Translations under genes and position numbers: made by a program
Shown here: positions 8,298 to 17,016 of the stretch, in pieces
Layout: each line of letters begins with the position of its first letter
How positions within the stretch are numbered: position 1 is the stretch's first letter
Origin: Hallerella sp963656065
GTDB lineage: Bacteria; Fibrobacterota; Fibrobacteria; Fibrobacterales; Fibrobacteraceae
Assembly (NCBI GenBank): GCA_963656065.1
Contig: CAVKGV010000001.1
Location: 124,001-188,000 of the forward strand
DNA length: 64,000 nt
Direction: 5' to 3'
The notes under the pieces: generated by a model
Databases searched by the model: none
The model's input: the letters and a program-made list of their open reading frames with translations, nothing else
Told to the model about the DNA's origin: nothing

Positions 8298-10556
8298 ATG
8301 CTTTTTAACTTGGATATGATCCGGGAACGGTATGCGAAGATTCCAGCCCGCGTTGATGCGGCTCGCAAGCTCCTCGGTCGCCCGATGACCCTCGCCGAAA
8401 AAATTCTCTATTCCCACCTGATCGACGGGGCGGAAGCGAAGATTTACGAACGCGGGAAATCCTTTGCGGAATTTCATCCGGACAGAGTGGCGATGCAGGA
8501 TGCGACGGCGCAGATGGCGCTGCTCCAGTTCACGACAGCCGGAAAGTCCAAGGTTGCGCTTCCCTCCTCCGTCCACTGCGACCATCTGATCACCGCGCGG
8601 AACGGCAAGGAAGAAGACCTGCCAAAGGCTCTCGTTGAAAACAAGGAAGTCTATGGATTCCTCTCCTCGGTCGCCGCCAAGTACGGCATCGACTTTTGGA
8701 AACCGGGCGCGGGAATCATCCACCAGGTCGTCCTCGAAAACTACGCTTTCCCCGGCGGCATGATGATCGGGACCGATTCCCACACGGTAAACGCCGGCGG
8801 TCTCGGAATGCTCGCTATCGGCGTCGGCGGAGCGGATGCGGTCGATGCGATGGTCGGTCTTCCCTGGGAACTGAAATACCCGAAGCTCATCGGTATCCAT
8901 CTGAAGGGAAAGCTTTCGGGATTTGCGTCTCCGAAAGACGTGATTCTCAAGGTTGCAAGGATTCTCACCGTCAAAGGCGGAACGAACGCGATTATCGAAT
9001 ATTTCGGCGAAGGTGCGCGAAACCTTTCCGCAACGGGAAAGGCGAGCATCGCGAACATGGGAGCGGAAGTCGGCGCGACATGCAGCACGTTCGGCTACGA
9101 CGAATCCATGGAACGCTATCTCCGCGCAACGGGCCGCGAAGCCGTCGCAGACGAAGCGAACAAGATCAAGGAATATCTCCGGGCCGATGCGGAAGTCGAA
9201 GCCGCCCCCGAAAAGTATTTCGACCAGATAATTGAACTGGACCTTTCGACGCTCAAGCCTTACTACAACGGACCTTTCAGCCCGGACCGCGGATTCCCGG
9301 TAAGCGAAATGCAGAAGTCGCTCGAAGAATACGGTTCCACGGACAAGGTGAGCGCGGCGCTCATCGGAAGCTGCACCAATTCGAGCTACGAGGATCTCTC
9401 CCAAGTAGCCTCCCTCATCAGGCAAGCGCTCGACAAGGGGCTTACCCCGAAGGCTCCGCTGATCATCAACCCGGGTTCCGAACAGGTCCGCTACACGGCG
9501 GAGCGAGACGGTTTCATCGACCTTTTCAAGAAGTTCGGAGCGACCATCATGACAAACGCCTGCGGACCGTGCATCGGCATGTGGGACCGCGTCGGAGCCG
9601 AAAAGAAAGAAAAGAACTCGATTGTGCACAGCTTCAACCGCAACTTCGCAAAGCGCGCGGACGGAAACCCGAACACGCACGCCTTTGTCGCAAGCCCGCT
9701 CATGGCGGTCGTTGCCGCGCTCTCCGGTTCGCTACTCTTCGACCCGGAAAAGGATTTCCTCGTAAACGGCAAGGGCGAACAGGTAAAGCTCACGCCACCG
9801 GAAAAGGACGAACTTCCGAAGCAAGGATTCGCCGTGAAAGACCCGGGCTATGTCGCCCCGCAGGCGGACGGTTCGGGCATCACCATTTCCGTCGATCCCG
9901 CCTCAAAGCGTCTCCAGCTTTTAAAGCCTTTCGCCCCCTGGGACGGCAAGGACATCTCCGGTGCGCCGCTCCTCATCAAGGCAAAGGGCAAATGCACCAC
10001 GGACCACATTTCGATGGCGGGACCGTGGCTCAAGTTCCGCGGGCATCTCGAAAACATTTCGAACAACATGCTCATCGGGGCGGTAAACTCGTTTAACGGG
10101 CAGACGAACCAGGTGAAGGGAAACGACGGTCGCTATTACGAAGTGCCGGCGCTCGCCCGGAAATACCGCGACGAGGGAACAGGCTCCATCGTCGTGGGCG
10201 ACGAAAACTACGGCGAAGGCTCTAGCCGCGAACACGCCGCAATGGAACCGAGGTTCCTTGGCGTCAAAGCGGTCATCGTCCGAAGCTTTGCGCGCATCCA
10301 CGAGACGAACCTGAAAAAGCAGGGAATGCTCGCGCTGACGTTTGCCGACCCCGCGGACTACGAAAAGGTCCGGGAAGGCGACACGCTCGACATCGAAGGC
10401 CTCACGGAATTTGCGCCGGGCAAGCCTTTCACGTTGATTCTCCACCACGCCGACGGCACGGTCGAAACCGCGAAACTCAACCAGACTTACAACGAACAGC
10501 AGTGGGAATGGTTCAAGGCGGGAAGCGCGCTGAATAAAATCCGCGCCAGCAAGTAA
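8298..10556 (+). CDS. acn: Aconitate hydratase, mitochondrial-type aconitase
   Basis: The 752-residue product matches the mitochondrial-like aconitase family rather than AcnB or the longer AcnA. The three cluster cysteines are visible in GSCTNSSYED and NACGPCIGMWDR; substrate-site motifs include GTDSHTVNAGG and GEGSSREHAAMEPR. It isomerises citrate to isocitrate through a [4Fe-4S] cluster. GAGG lies eight bases before the ATG. The gene stands alone between ruvB and a strong terminator, so it probably has its own promoter in 8211-8297. Together with mdh at 55859 it covers two TCA steps in this window. Confidence 0.97.
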   Translation: MLFNLDMIRERYAKIPARVDAARKLLGRPMTLAEKILYSHLIDGAEAKIYERGKSFAEFHPDRVAMQDATAQMALLQFTTAGKSKVALPSSVHCDHLITARNGKEEDLPKALVENKEVYGFLSSVAAKYGIDFWKPGAGIIHQVVLENYAFPGGMMIGTDSHTVNAGGLGMLAIGVGGADAVDAMVGLPWELKYPKLIGIHLKGKLSGFASPKDVILKVARILTVKGGTNAIIEYFGEGARNLSATGKASIANMGAEVGATCSTFGYDESMERYLRATGREAVADEANKIKEYLRADAEVEAAPEKYFDQIIELDLSTLKPYYNGPFSPDRGFPVSEMQKSLEEYGSTDKVSAALIGSCTNSSYEDLSQVASLIRQALDKGLTPKAPLIINPGSEQVRYTAERDGFIDLFKKFGATIMTNACGPCIGMWDRVGAEKKEKNSIVHSFNRNFAKRADGNPNTHAFVASPLMAVVAALSGSLLFDPEKDFLVNGKGEQVKLTPPEKDELPKQGFAVKDPGYVAPQADGSGITISVDPASKRLQLLKPFAPWDGKDISGAPLLIKAKGKCTTDHISMAGPWLKFRGHLENISNNMLIGAVNSFNGQTNQVKGNDGRYYEVPALARKYRDEGTGSIVVGDENYGEGSSREHAAMEPRFLGVKAVIVRSFARIHETNLKKQGMLALTFADPADYEKVREGDTLDIEGLTEFAPGKPFTLILHHADGTVETAKLNQTYNEQQWEWFKAGSALNKIRASK

Positions 10557-10578
10557 CGCTTGCGCTTTCAAAAGTGAA

Positions 10579-10602
10579 GCGGCGATTTTTCGCCGCTTTT
10601 TC
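10579..10602 (+). terminator. Intrinsic terminator after aconitase
   Basis: A 7-bp GCGGCGA/TCGCCGC stem (10579-10585 with 10590-10596) with a TTTT loop is followed by TTTTTCT. It lies 22 bases after the aconitase stop and just before the convergent patatin stop. Confidence 0.88.
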
Positions 10603-10603
10603 T

Positions 10604-11461
10604 CTAGATTTTCCCGATCAACCGCTTTAAATCGTCGAAGCGTTCCTTCGCTTCCGCAAAGCCTTCCTGGTAGAGGGCTTCGAGCTTTGAAGCGTTCCGT
10701 TCGAGGCGCGCTACTTCAACCGTTTTCTGCGGGCGGATGACAAAAACCTCTCCGCGGGCCTCGGCGGCTTCCAACGCATCGAGCGTTTCGTTATAGACGC
10801 GGAAGCGGTTTTCGCAGGCAGCAACGAATCTCGGATACTTGCGATACTTGAGGCGGATAATCGGCATGAGCCTGTTCGGGCTTTTGCGGTAGCCCTTGGC
10901 GCGGGTCAGCACCACGATGCACTTTCCGTAGCCCATCCGGCGAAACGCTGCAAACGGAATCGAATCGGCGATTCCCCCGTCGAGATGCGGAATCCCGTCG
11001 ATGTTTACCAGGTTTGAAACGAGCGGCAAAGAACCCGATGCGCGGAGCTTGTCCATGTCGTCATGCAAATCTTTCAGTTCCAAGTGCGAAGCCTCGCCCG
11101 TGAGAACGTTCGTCGCCGTCGCGTAGCATCTTGTCGAGGAATTTCGGAAAGTTTCGTAATCGAAAGGATCCAGTTCGTTCGGAATCCGTTCGTAACAAAA
11201 CTTTTTGTTGAAAAGGTCGCCCGTCAGAAGAAGGGAGCGGAGACTCATGTAACGCTTGTCGTGCGCATACGTCGCAATCACGCGGAATCCGCGCTTTTCC
11301 TGCCGTGAGACGAAATTCACCGCCTGGACCGCGCCCGCGCTCACCCCGATGACGCCATCGACAAAAAAGTTTTCTTCCAGGAAAAAGTCGAGAACGCCCG
11401 CCGTATAGACGCCGCGCATCCCGCCGCCTTCAAGAACCAACCCGAGCCTGTCTTCCCGCAT
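10604..11461 (-). CDS. Patatin-like phospholipase, RssA/YjjU type
   Basis: The 285-residue product shows the complete patatin catalytic set: oxyanion loop LEGGGMRGVYTAG, nucleophile serine in GVIGVSAGA, and the dyad aspartate in LDGGIADSIPF. Such enzymes hydrolyse acyl esters of phospholipids. No signal peptide or membrane segment is seen, so it is probably cytoplasmic or peripheral to the membrane. GGGAG stands five bases before the ATG. It is divergent from the NifU-like gene across 157 bases and converges on the aconitase gene with a shared terminator region. The natural substrate is unknown. Confidence 0.9.
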   Translation of the reverse strand: MREDRLGLVLEGGGMRGVYTAGVLDFFLEENFFVDGVIGVSAGAVQAVNFVSRQEKRGFRVIATYAHDKRYMSLRSLLLTGDLFNKKFCYERIPNELDPFDYETFRNSSTRCYATATNVLTGEASHLELKDLHDDMDKLRASGSLPLVSNLVNIDGIPHLDGGIADSIPFAAFRRMGYGKCIVVLTRAKGYRKSPNRLMPIIRLKYRKYPRFVAACENRFRVYNETLDALEAAEARGEVFVIRPQKTVEVARLERNASKLEALYQEGFAEAKERFDDLKRLIGKI

Positions 11462-11618
11462 AAAACTCCCGCGTTAAATTTCGCCAAGAGGCGATTTGCC
11501 CCGACAGCTTGCGGAAAACTTAGAAAAATCGGGATTTCAAACCGGGAAAGAATCCTCGCTCCGGGGATTTCGCCCGGTTTTCGGGTTTTCAGGTCGGATT
11601 TTACTAAATTTGGGCCAT

Positions 11619-12392
11619 ATGAGCGACATTCCAGAATCCTTCATTTCCGAAAAAGTCAAGTCGATCGCCCGTGCACCGAAATACCGCGGCGCGATTTTCC
11701 AGGTCGAGGCGGATGACCGCGGACTCGCCCTTATCGACGGAAAGGAAGAAAGCCTCAAGATTTACATCACCGTCGATCCGGAAAAGGACCAGATTGTCGA
11801 AACGCGCTTTTTCACATACGGCGGACCGATCTTCACGGCGCTAGCGGACACGCTCTGCGAAAGTCTCCAGGGAAAGACCGTTTCCGATTTAGAAAAGACC
11901 AACGTCCATGCGCTAGAAAAGGAACTGCGCGATACGCCGGAAACGCCCGCGTTCCCTCTCGCGGCAACGGAACCACGAAGCCTCGCGAAGCTCATCGGGA
12001 AACTCGTTGAATCCTATCCCGAAAAGAAAAAGGTTGCGCTTGCGGCACGCGAAACGATGGAAAAGATCAAATACCGGACACAGACCGCGGAAGGCCGAAG
12101 CGAAGCCGACAAAGAATGGGCAGGTCTCTCGGACGAGGAACGCCTGAAGCGCATCGCGGAATGCCTCCACGTAAACGTCCGGTCCGCACTCCAGAACGAC
12201 GGCGGCGACTTAGAAATTCTCGGGATGCTCGATGCGAACCATGTCAAGGTCCGCTTCCAGGGCGCCTGCGCGGGCTGCTCGGCATCGAGCGGAGGCACGC
12301 TCTTCTACATCGAGGATACGCTCCGCGATAACGTCTATTACAACCTGAACGTCGTCCCCGAAGAAACTTTCCCCGGAGAAGCCTTGCCATGA
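11619..12392 (+). CDS. NifU-like protein: degenerate IscU-like half plus NFU domain
   Basis: ATG at 11619 gives 257 residues. The first half resembles the IscU scaffold fold (IYITVDPEKDQIVETRFF, then ADTLCESLQGKTVSDLEK). The glycine-cysteine normally following the second strand reads TYGGP here, and the usual three scaffold cysteines are not conserved. The C-terminal NFU domain is intact: VNVRSALQNDGGDLEILG and CAGCSAS, the CxxC that holds a [4Fe-4S] cluster. It probably carries or delivers clusters rather than building them. It overlaps sufB by ATGA. A TAAATT-type -10 box eight bases before the ATG suggests a near-leaderless mRNA. Confidence 0.82.
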   Translation: MSDIPESFISEKVKSIARAPKYRGAIFQVEADDRGLALIDGKEESLKIYITVDPEKDQIVETRFFTYGGPIFTALADTLCESLQGKTVSDLEKTNVHALEKELRDTPETPAFPLAATEPRSLAKLIGKLVESYPEKKKVALAARETMEKIKYRTQTAEGRSEADKEWAGLSDEERLKRIAECLHVNVRSALQNDGGDLEILGMLDANHVKVRFQGACAGCSASSGGTLFYIEDTLRDNVYYNLNVVPEETFPGEALP

Positions 12393-13825
12393 GCGAAGAA
12401 GCCGAAGCCTACAGGGAACCCTACAAATACGGATTCGTCACGCCCATCGAAAACGATTCGTTTGAAAAGGGCCTGAACGAGGACATCATCCGGCGAGCCT
12501 CGAAAATCCGGCACGAGCCGGAATTTATGCTGAAATTTCGCCTGGACGCCTATGCGAAGCTCCTGAAGATGGAAGCTCCCCATTGGGCGGAACTTGACTT
12601 CGAACCGGTCGATCTGCAGGACATCGTGTATTATTCCGCTCCGAAAACAAAAAAGGCGCACGATTCCATCGAGGATGTCGATCCGGAGCTTCTCGAAACT
12701 TTCGACAAGCTGGGCATCCCGCTGGGCGAACAGAAACGCCTCGCAAACGTCGCCGTCGATGCCGTCTTCGACAGCGTGAGCATCTACACCAGCCACAAGA
12801 AAAAGCTCATGGAGATGGGAATCCTCTTCTGCTCCATCTCGGACGCCATCAAGGAATATCCCGAACTTATCGAAGAATACATGGGAAGCGTCGTCCCGCC
12901 GGGAGACAATTACTTTGCGGCACTCAACAGCGCGGTCTTCGGAGACGGCAGCTTCGTCTATATCCCGCCCGGAGTCCACTGCCCCATCGACCTTTCGACT
13001 TACTTCCGCATCAACAACAAGGAAGCGGGACAGTTCGAGCGCACCCTGATCATCGCGGACAAGGACGCCCGGGTCAGCTACCTCGAAGGCTGCACGGCGC
13101 CGGAATTTTCAAGCCACCAGCTCCACTCGGCAATCGTCGAGCTTGTCGCGAAGGAAAACGCGAGCATCAAATACAGCACGGTCCAGAACTGGTATGCGGG
13201 CGACCGCAAGACGGGAAAGGGCGGAGTCTATAACTTCGTCACGAAACGCGGAAAGTGCGCTGGCAAGAATTCCCATATCAGTTGGACCCAGGTAGAAACG
13301 GGCAGCGCGATTACGTGGAAATACCCGAGCTGCATTCTCCAGGGCGACGATTCCGTCTGCGAATTCTATTCGGTCGCCCTCACCAACGGAAAGATGCAGG
13401 CCGATACCGGGACGAAGATGATCCACATCGGAAAGAACACGAAGAGCACGATCATCAGCAAGGGGATTAGCGCGGACGAAAGCTCCAATTCCTACCGCGG
13501 GCTGGTCGATATCCACAAGGGAGCCTCCGGTTCGAGAAACTACACGGAATGCGACAACATGCTCGTCGGAGCGAAAAGTTCCGCGCACACGTTCCCCTAC
13601 ATCAGCGTCGCGAACCCGACATCTTCCACGGAACACGAAGCCTCGACCAGCCGAATCAGCGAAAACCAGCTGTTCTACTTCGAAAGCCGCGGTATCCGGC
13701 GGGAAGACGCCATCCAGGCTCTCGTCGGCGGGTTCTGCAAGGATGTTTTCAAGGAGCTTCCCGGAGAATTTGCCGCCGAAGCGAAGCAGCTCCTTACGCT
13801 CAAGCTCGAACACAGCGTCGGGTGA
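12389..13825 (+). CDS. sufB: Fe-S cluster assembly protein SufB
   Basis: The 478-residue product is full length for SufB. Recognisable parts are KYGFVTPIENDSFEKGLNED at the N-terminus, VPPGDNYFAALNSAVFGDG and YIPPGVHCP in the beta-helix entry, TVQNWYAGD, and near the end the segment SRISENQLFYFESRG. SufB is the core scaffold of the SUF system and normally works with the ATPase SufC and often SufD. Neither is adjacent here: the next gene is convergent lpxD. Its ATG overlaps the NifU-like stop, so the two proteins are made together. Confidence 0.96.
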   Translation: MSEEAEAYREPYKYGFVTPIENDSFEKGLNEDIIRRASKIRHEPEFMLKFRLDAYAKLLKMEAPHWAELDFEPVDLQDIVYYSAPKTKKAHDSIEDVDPELLETFDKLGIPLGEQKRLANVAVDAVFDSVSIYTSHKKKLMEMGILFCSISDAIKEYPELIEEYMGSVVPPGDNYFAALNSAVFGDGSFVYIPPGVHCPIDLSTYFRINNKEAGQFERTLIIADKDARVSYLEGCTAPEFSSHQLHSAIVELVAKENASIKYSTVQNWYAGDRKTGKGGVYNFVTKRGKCAGKNSHISWTQVETGSAITWKYPSCILQGDDSVCEFYSVALTNGKMQADTGTKMIHIGKNTKSTIISKGISADESSNSYRGLVDIHKGASGSRNYTECDNMLVGAKSSAHTFPYISVANPTSSTEHEASTSRISENQLFYFESRGIRREDAIQALVGGFCKDVFKELPGEFAAEAKQLLTLKLEHSVG

Positions 13826-14047
13826 ATTTCGTTTTGGCTCGTATTCTTTTCGAATACATTTCATAAGCAAAAACAAATAGAAAATCGGTATTTACGCCGA
13901 ATTTTGGTAATTTTTGTTCCGGATTGAGCCGTGGGGTTGGAGGAATCTTCTTCGCGGTCCGGATAAACTTTAACGAGGGCATCCAAAAAGCGACAAAAAA
14001 AATTCAATCCGAAGAGGAACCTTAAAACCTAAGCGTTCCTCTTTTTT
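13826..14047 (+). other. Intergenic region with hairpins, possible structured RNA or long 3' UTR
   Basis: This AT-rich gap after sufB holds no credible gene. At 13841-13856 there is a GTATTC/GAATAC hairpin without a T-run. At 13918-13963 the palindromic TCCGGA occurs at both ends and pairs with itself, with CCG/CGG continuing the stem over a GAGGA/TCTTC inner hairpin. An intrinsic terminator closes the region. It could be a 3' UTR or a small RNA of about 180 bases; no promoter was identified with confidence. Confidence 0.35.
14012..14047 (+). terminator. Intrinsic terminator between sufB and lpxD
   Basis: AAGAGGAAC (14012-14020) pairs with GTTCCTCTT (14035-14043) around a 14-base loop, and a six-T run covers 14042-14047. 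Confidence 0.8.
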
Positions 14048-14072
14048 CATACGCAAAAATATCGGTAAACAT

Positions 14073-15035
14073 TTAGCGCTTTCCTTCCGAAAGTCTGCGC
14101 ACGGCAACGATTCCCTTCCGCCAGCGTTCGATGGGTTCCGCCGGAAATCCCCCGTAAAAGGCTCCCGCGGGAACGCTCTTCGTCACACCGGCCTTCGCCG
14201 CGATGACGGCTCCGCGCCCAATCGAAAGATGCCCCGCGACCTGCGCTCCGCCGGCAAGCTCCACATCGTCCTCGACCACGGTAGTCCCGCCGAGTCCCGA
14301 CTGCGACGCCATATAGACGCGGTTTCCCACCGAAGAGTTGTGCCCGATTTGTACAAACGAATCGAAATGGCAGTCGTCCCCGATTTTCGTCGGAGCGAGA
14401 AATCCCGCGGCGACGACGCAGTTCGCCCCGAATTCGGAACGGTCGCCGATGCGGACACCGCTTACATGCGGCACCGGATAGCGCTTGCCGTCTTCCCCGG
14501 TAAAGAATCCGAAGCCGCGGCTTCCGATGACCGCTCCCGCCAGGAAAACGCAGCCGCTTCCGACAGAAACGTTCGGGTAGAGAGTGACGTTCGCTTCGAG
14601 GACGGTTTCCGCTCCGACGGACGCTCCGCGCATCACGACGCATCCCGGTCCGATGATTGCGCCATCACCGACAGAGCCTTCGACGACAGCCGACGGGTGA
14701 ATCTTCGCAGAAGCGGAAACGGAACTTTCGGGATATTCGACAAAGGGAATGTGCAGACATTCGAGAATTTTGACCATCGAAGCGTAGGGATTTTTGACCC
14801 GCAAGAGCGCACGGGCATCGGGCGCTCCCGAAAAATCCGCGGGCACCAGGAGAAGTCCGGGCCTAGACGTGCGCAGCTCGCCGGAAACGGAATTTCCCGT
14901 AAAAAACGAGACGTCTTCCCGCGAGGCTAGCGAAAGCGGAGCAAATCCCGAAACTTCGAAATCGGAGAGGGACTCGACCCATTCGATTTTTCCCAAAAGC
15001 AGTTTTGCAAGTTCCGTAACCGTTGTCCGCTTCAT
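14073..15035 (-). CDS. lpxD: UDP-3-O-acylglucosamine N-acyltransferase LpxD
   Basis: The 320-residue product has the LpxD N-terminal uridine-binding domain (residues 1-105, with PLSLASREDVSFF) and a left-handed beta-helix of hexapeptide repeats (about 108-290, such as ASAKIHPSAVVEGSVGDGAI). The catalytic histidine is H232 in FVQIGHNSSVG. LpxD adds the second acyl chain in lipid A synthesis, supporting a Gram-negative envelope. It ends with a short helical tail, as usual. It overlaps nothing but lies one base after the lipid kinase gene, so the two are probably cotranscribed; the other lpx genes are not nearby. Confidence 0.95.
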   Translation of the reverse strand: MKRTTVTELAKLLLGKIEWVESLSDFEVSGFAPLSLASREDVSFFTGNSVSGELRTSRPGLLLVPADFSGAPDARALLRVKNPYASMVKILECLHIPFVEYPESSVSASAKIHPSAVVEGSVGDGAIIGPGCVVMRGASVGAETVLEANVTLYPNVSVGSGCVFLAGAVIGSRGFGFFTGEDGKRYPVPHVSGVRIGDRSEFGANCVVAAGFLAPTKIGDDCHFDSFVQIGHNSSVGNRVYMASQSGLGGTTVVEDDVELAGGAQVAGHLSIGRGAVIAAKAGVTKSVPAGAFYGGFPAEPIERWRKGIVAVRRLSEGKR

Positions 15036-15036
15036 C

Positions 15037-16005
15037 TTAAAATCCCGGTTCGAGCGTGAGCATCTGGACCCGGGAACCGTACTGGATGCGGATTTCGGAA
15101 CCGACGCGAGCGGTCAAGTCGTCGCCGTCAAGCTGGTGAAATTCCTTTTCGGACGTCCGCAACACGACTTCTTTCGCATGGACCGTTTTCAGGAACGAAC
15201 GCTTGTAGATTTTCCCGACAAGGGGAACCGTCCCCAAGGCTATCGCGCCGAGAAAGAACGGAAGATTCGGAACCGGGACGACCTCGAGCAGCCCGTCCGC
15301 CATGTCCCCGCCGTCAAAAGGATTTGAACCCGACGCGAAACTCGGGATATTCCCGACGATGACCGTCCGGAAACCGGAAACGTCCTGTTCCGTCCATTCG
15401 CCGTTTGCCAGGCGTAGCCGGAGAAGTGCCTTTCCCAGGCAATGCTTGCGGTCCGCAAAAAAGCGGCTTACGTAATGCAGCTTGTTCGCCACGACGGACC
15501 TGCTCGAAATTTTTCCGAGGGAACGGTCGGAATTGAAATCATGGGCGATGCGCGCATCGATTCCGCTTGAAAAATAGTTCGCGAGGACGAACTCGCCGTT
15601 CACTTTCCAGATGTCAAACGGCCTGCTTTTCGCAAGGACGAGCCTGCGCACAAGAAAGAGCAGCCCCTTGTTTACAAAGGTTTCGTAGAGGTTCAGCACC
15701 CGCGCAAGATCGTTTCCCGTTCCGAGCGGAATCAGCCCGAGCCTCACCTTGCACGCAAGTTCCGATTCGAGCAAAACGGAGAGAATCGTCGAAATAGTTC
15801 CGTCCCCGCCGACAGCGATCAGCGTTTCCGTCCGTTCGGCGACATCGCGGATCTGCTCCCGCAAGCGCGCCCCGTCCGTCAAGTCAGCAGACCATTCCGA
15901 AGGAGAAAATTCCATCGAGCGCATGATTTCCGGCAAGAACTTCAGGATGGACTTTCCCTGGCCGCCGCCGCTAATCGGATTGATCAAAAAGCTGAACTTG
16001 AACAT
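15037..16005 (-). CDS. Diacylglycerol kinase-family lipid kinase
   Basis: The product contains the diacylglycerol kinase catalytic motifs LINPISGGGQGK, AVGGDGTISTIL and IPLGTGNDLAR, followed by the C-terminal beta domain of YegS and DgkB. These enzymes phosphorylate diacylglycerol or related lipids at the membrane. I prefer ATG at 16005 (322 residues); a GTG three codons upstream at 16014 is possible. A CTATATAG box (16018-16025) overlapping the upstream stop codon could be its own -10. It lies one base before lpxD, which links it to envelope lipid metabolism. The lipid substrate cannot be told from sequence. Confidence 0.87.
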   Translation of the reverse strand: MFKFSFLINPISGGGQGKSILKFLPEIMRSMEFSPSEWSADLTDGARLREQIRDVAERTETLIAVGGDGTISTILSVLLESELACKVRLGLIPLGTGNDLARVLNLYETFVNKGLLFLVRRLVLAKSRPFDIWKVNGEFVLANYFSSGIDARIAHDFNSDRSLGKISSRSVVANKLHYVSRFFADRKHCLGKALLRLRLANGEWTEQDVSGFRTVIVGNIPSFASGSNPFDGGDMADGLLEVVPVPNLPFFLGAIALGTVPLVGKIYKRSFLKTVHAKEVVLRTSEKEFHQLDGDDLTARVGSEIRIQYGSRVQMLTLEPGF

Positions 16006-16017
16006 ATCCCCCACAAT

Positions 16018-16959
16018 CTATATAGATTCTTCGCCAAAAGCATAGGAAGCTAGATCCAAAAAATAGAGCGGATAGACAAGGCTCGACGTGAGGATGTAAA
16101 GGTCGTCGTCAAGGAGATCGATATCGACGGCGTTCCGAACGCCCATGTCGGAAAGTTTTAGCCGGTGGAGAAGCCCGCCCGAAAGATCGAACACGCCCAA
16201 ATAACCGCATTTCGTATCTAAGAGGACGGCAAATGTCGAGCCTAGCCGCAAGCGGGCAGCCGAACAGAAGGCGAGGGAATTCGCGGTGTCCCCGGAAGCG
16301 AGAGCCGTCCGCACCCGCAAGGAACCGTCCGCATCGTAGATGGAAAAGCGTTCCGGAGCATCCGACAGCGCCCCGGAAGTTTCCACGGTCGCCACGATCC
16401 CGGCCCGGGCATCGAGAGCCATCACGCGGGCAGCCGGAAAGGATGTTCCCGTTTTCGAGCATCCGTCCGCCCCGATTTTCAATTTCAAGATTCCCGCGGA
16501 AGCCGCACCATAAATGTAAGATGTCGATAGAGCCATCGAAGAGAGAGAAACGTCGCAGTTCCATTTGGCATCGCCGTTTCGCAATAGGGATATCCCGTCA
16601 TAATAATAGAGGAACGATCCGACCTTTTCGATTTTTTCCGCCGCCGTCACGGGGAGCCGCGCATCGGGATTTTCCGAAGTGCGGGCCGGTTCAAAGGCGC
16701 ATACGCGAGCAGCGTTCCTGCCAAAGGCATAGACAGAGCCGTAAATGTCTAGGACATAGAGAGCTTCGCCGTCCGCGGAAAGGGATATTTCCTTGGGTGC
16801 CGAAAAGGGAATGTCCGAAAAGCGGCATGAAACCTTCGGGCCGTCGCCACTAGTCCACTCCCCGCCGCACGAAAAAAGAGCGGAAAGGATGCAGAAAAAT
16901 CCCGCGATGCGGCATATCGGGTTCGGTTTTTTGAAACTTGGAATTTCGGAAACGGACAC
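16018..16959 (-). CDS. Predicted lipoprotein with propeller-like repeats
   Basis: GTG at 16959 gives 313 residues starting MSVSEIPSFKKPNPICRIAG, a hydrophobic stretch and the lipobox LSALFSC. The mature part has several short blades such as LSADGEALYVLDIYGSVYAF and LLDDDLYILTSSLVYPLYFL, which look like beta-propeller repeats. I do not recognise the family. The longer frame upstream runs into the divergent YihY gene and lacks a signal peptide, so it is rejected. A TATATAAAG element precedes the GTG. It ends four bases from the possible GTG start of the lipid kinase gene. Confidence 0.68.
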   Translation of the reverse strand: MSVSEIPSFKKPNPICRIAGFFCILSALFSCGGEWTSGDGPKVSCRFSDIPFSAPKEISLSADGEALYVLDIYGSVYAFGRNAARVCAFEPARTSENPDARLPVTAAEKIEKVGSFLYYYDGISLLRNGDAKWNCDVSLSSMALSTSYIYGAASAGILKLKIGADGCSKTGTSFPAARVMALDARAGIVATVETSGALSDAPERFSIYDADGSLRVRTALASGDTANSLAFCSAARLRLGSTFAVLLDTKCGYLGVFDLSGGLLHRLKLSDMGVRNAVDIDLLDDDLYILTSSLVYPLYFLDLASYAFGEESI

Positions 16960-17016
16960 GGAACAATAATAACAAACTTTATATATTTTAACCCCTATAA
17001 AAAACGGTTCCACCAA

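Noticed and set aside
13841..13856. GTATTC/GAATAC hairpin as terminator of sufB
   Set aside because: No T-run follows; the convincing terminator is at 14012-14047.
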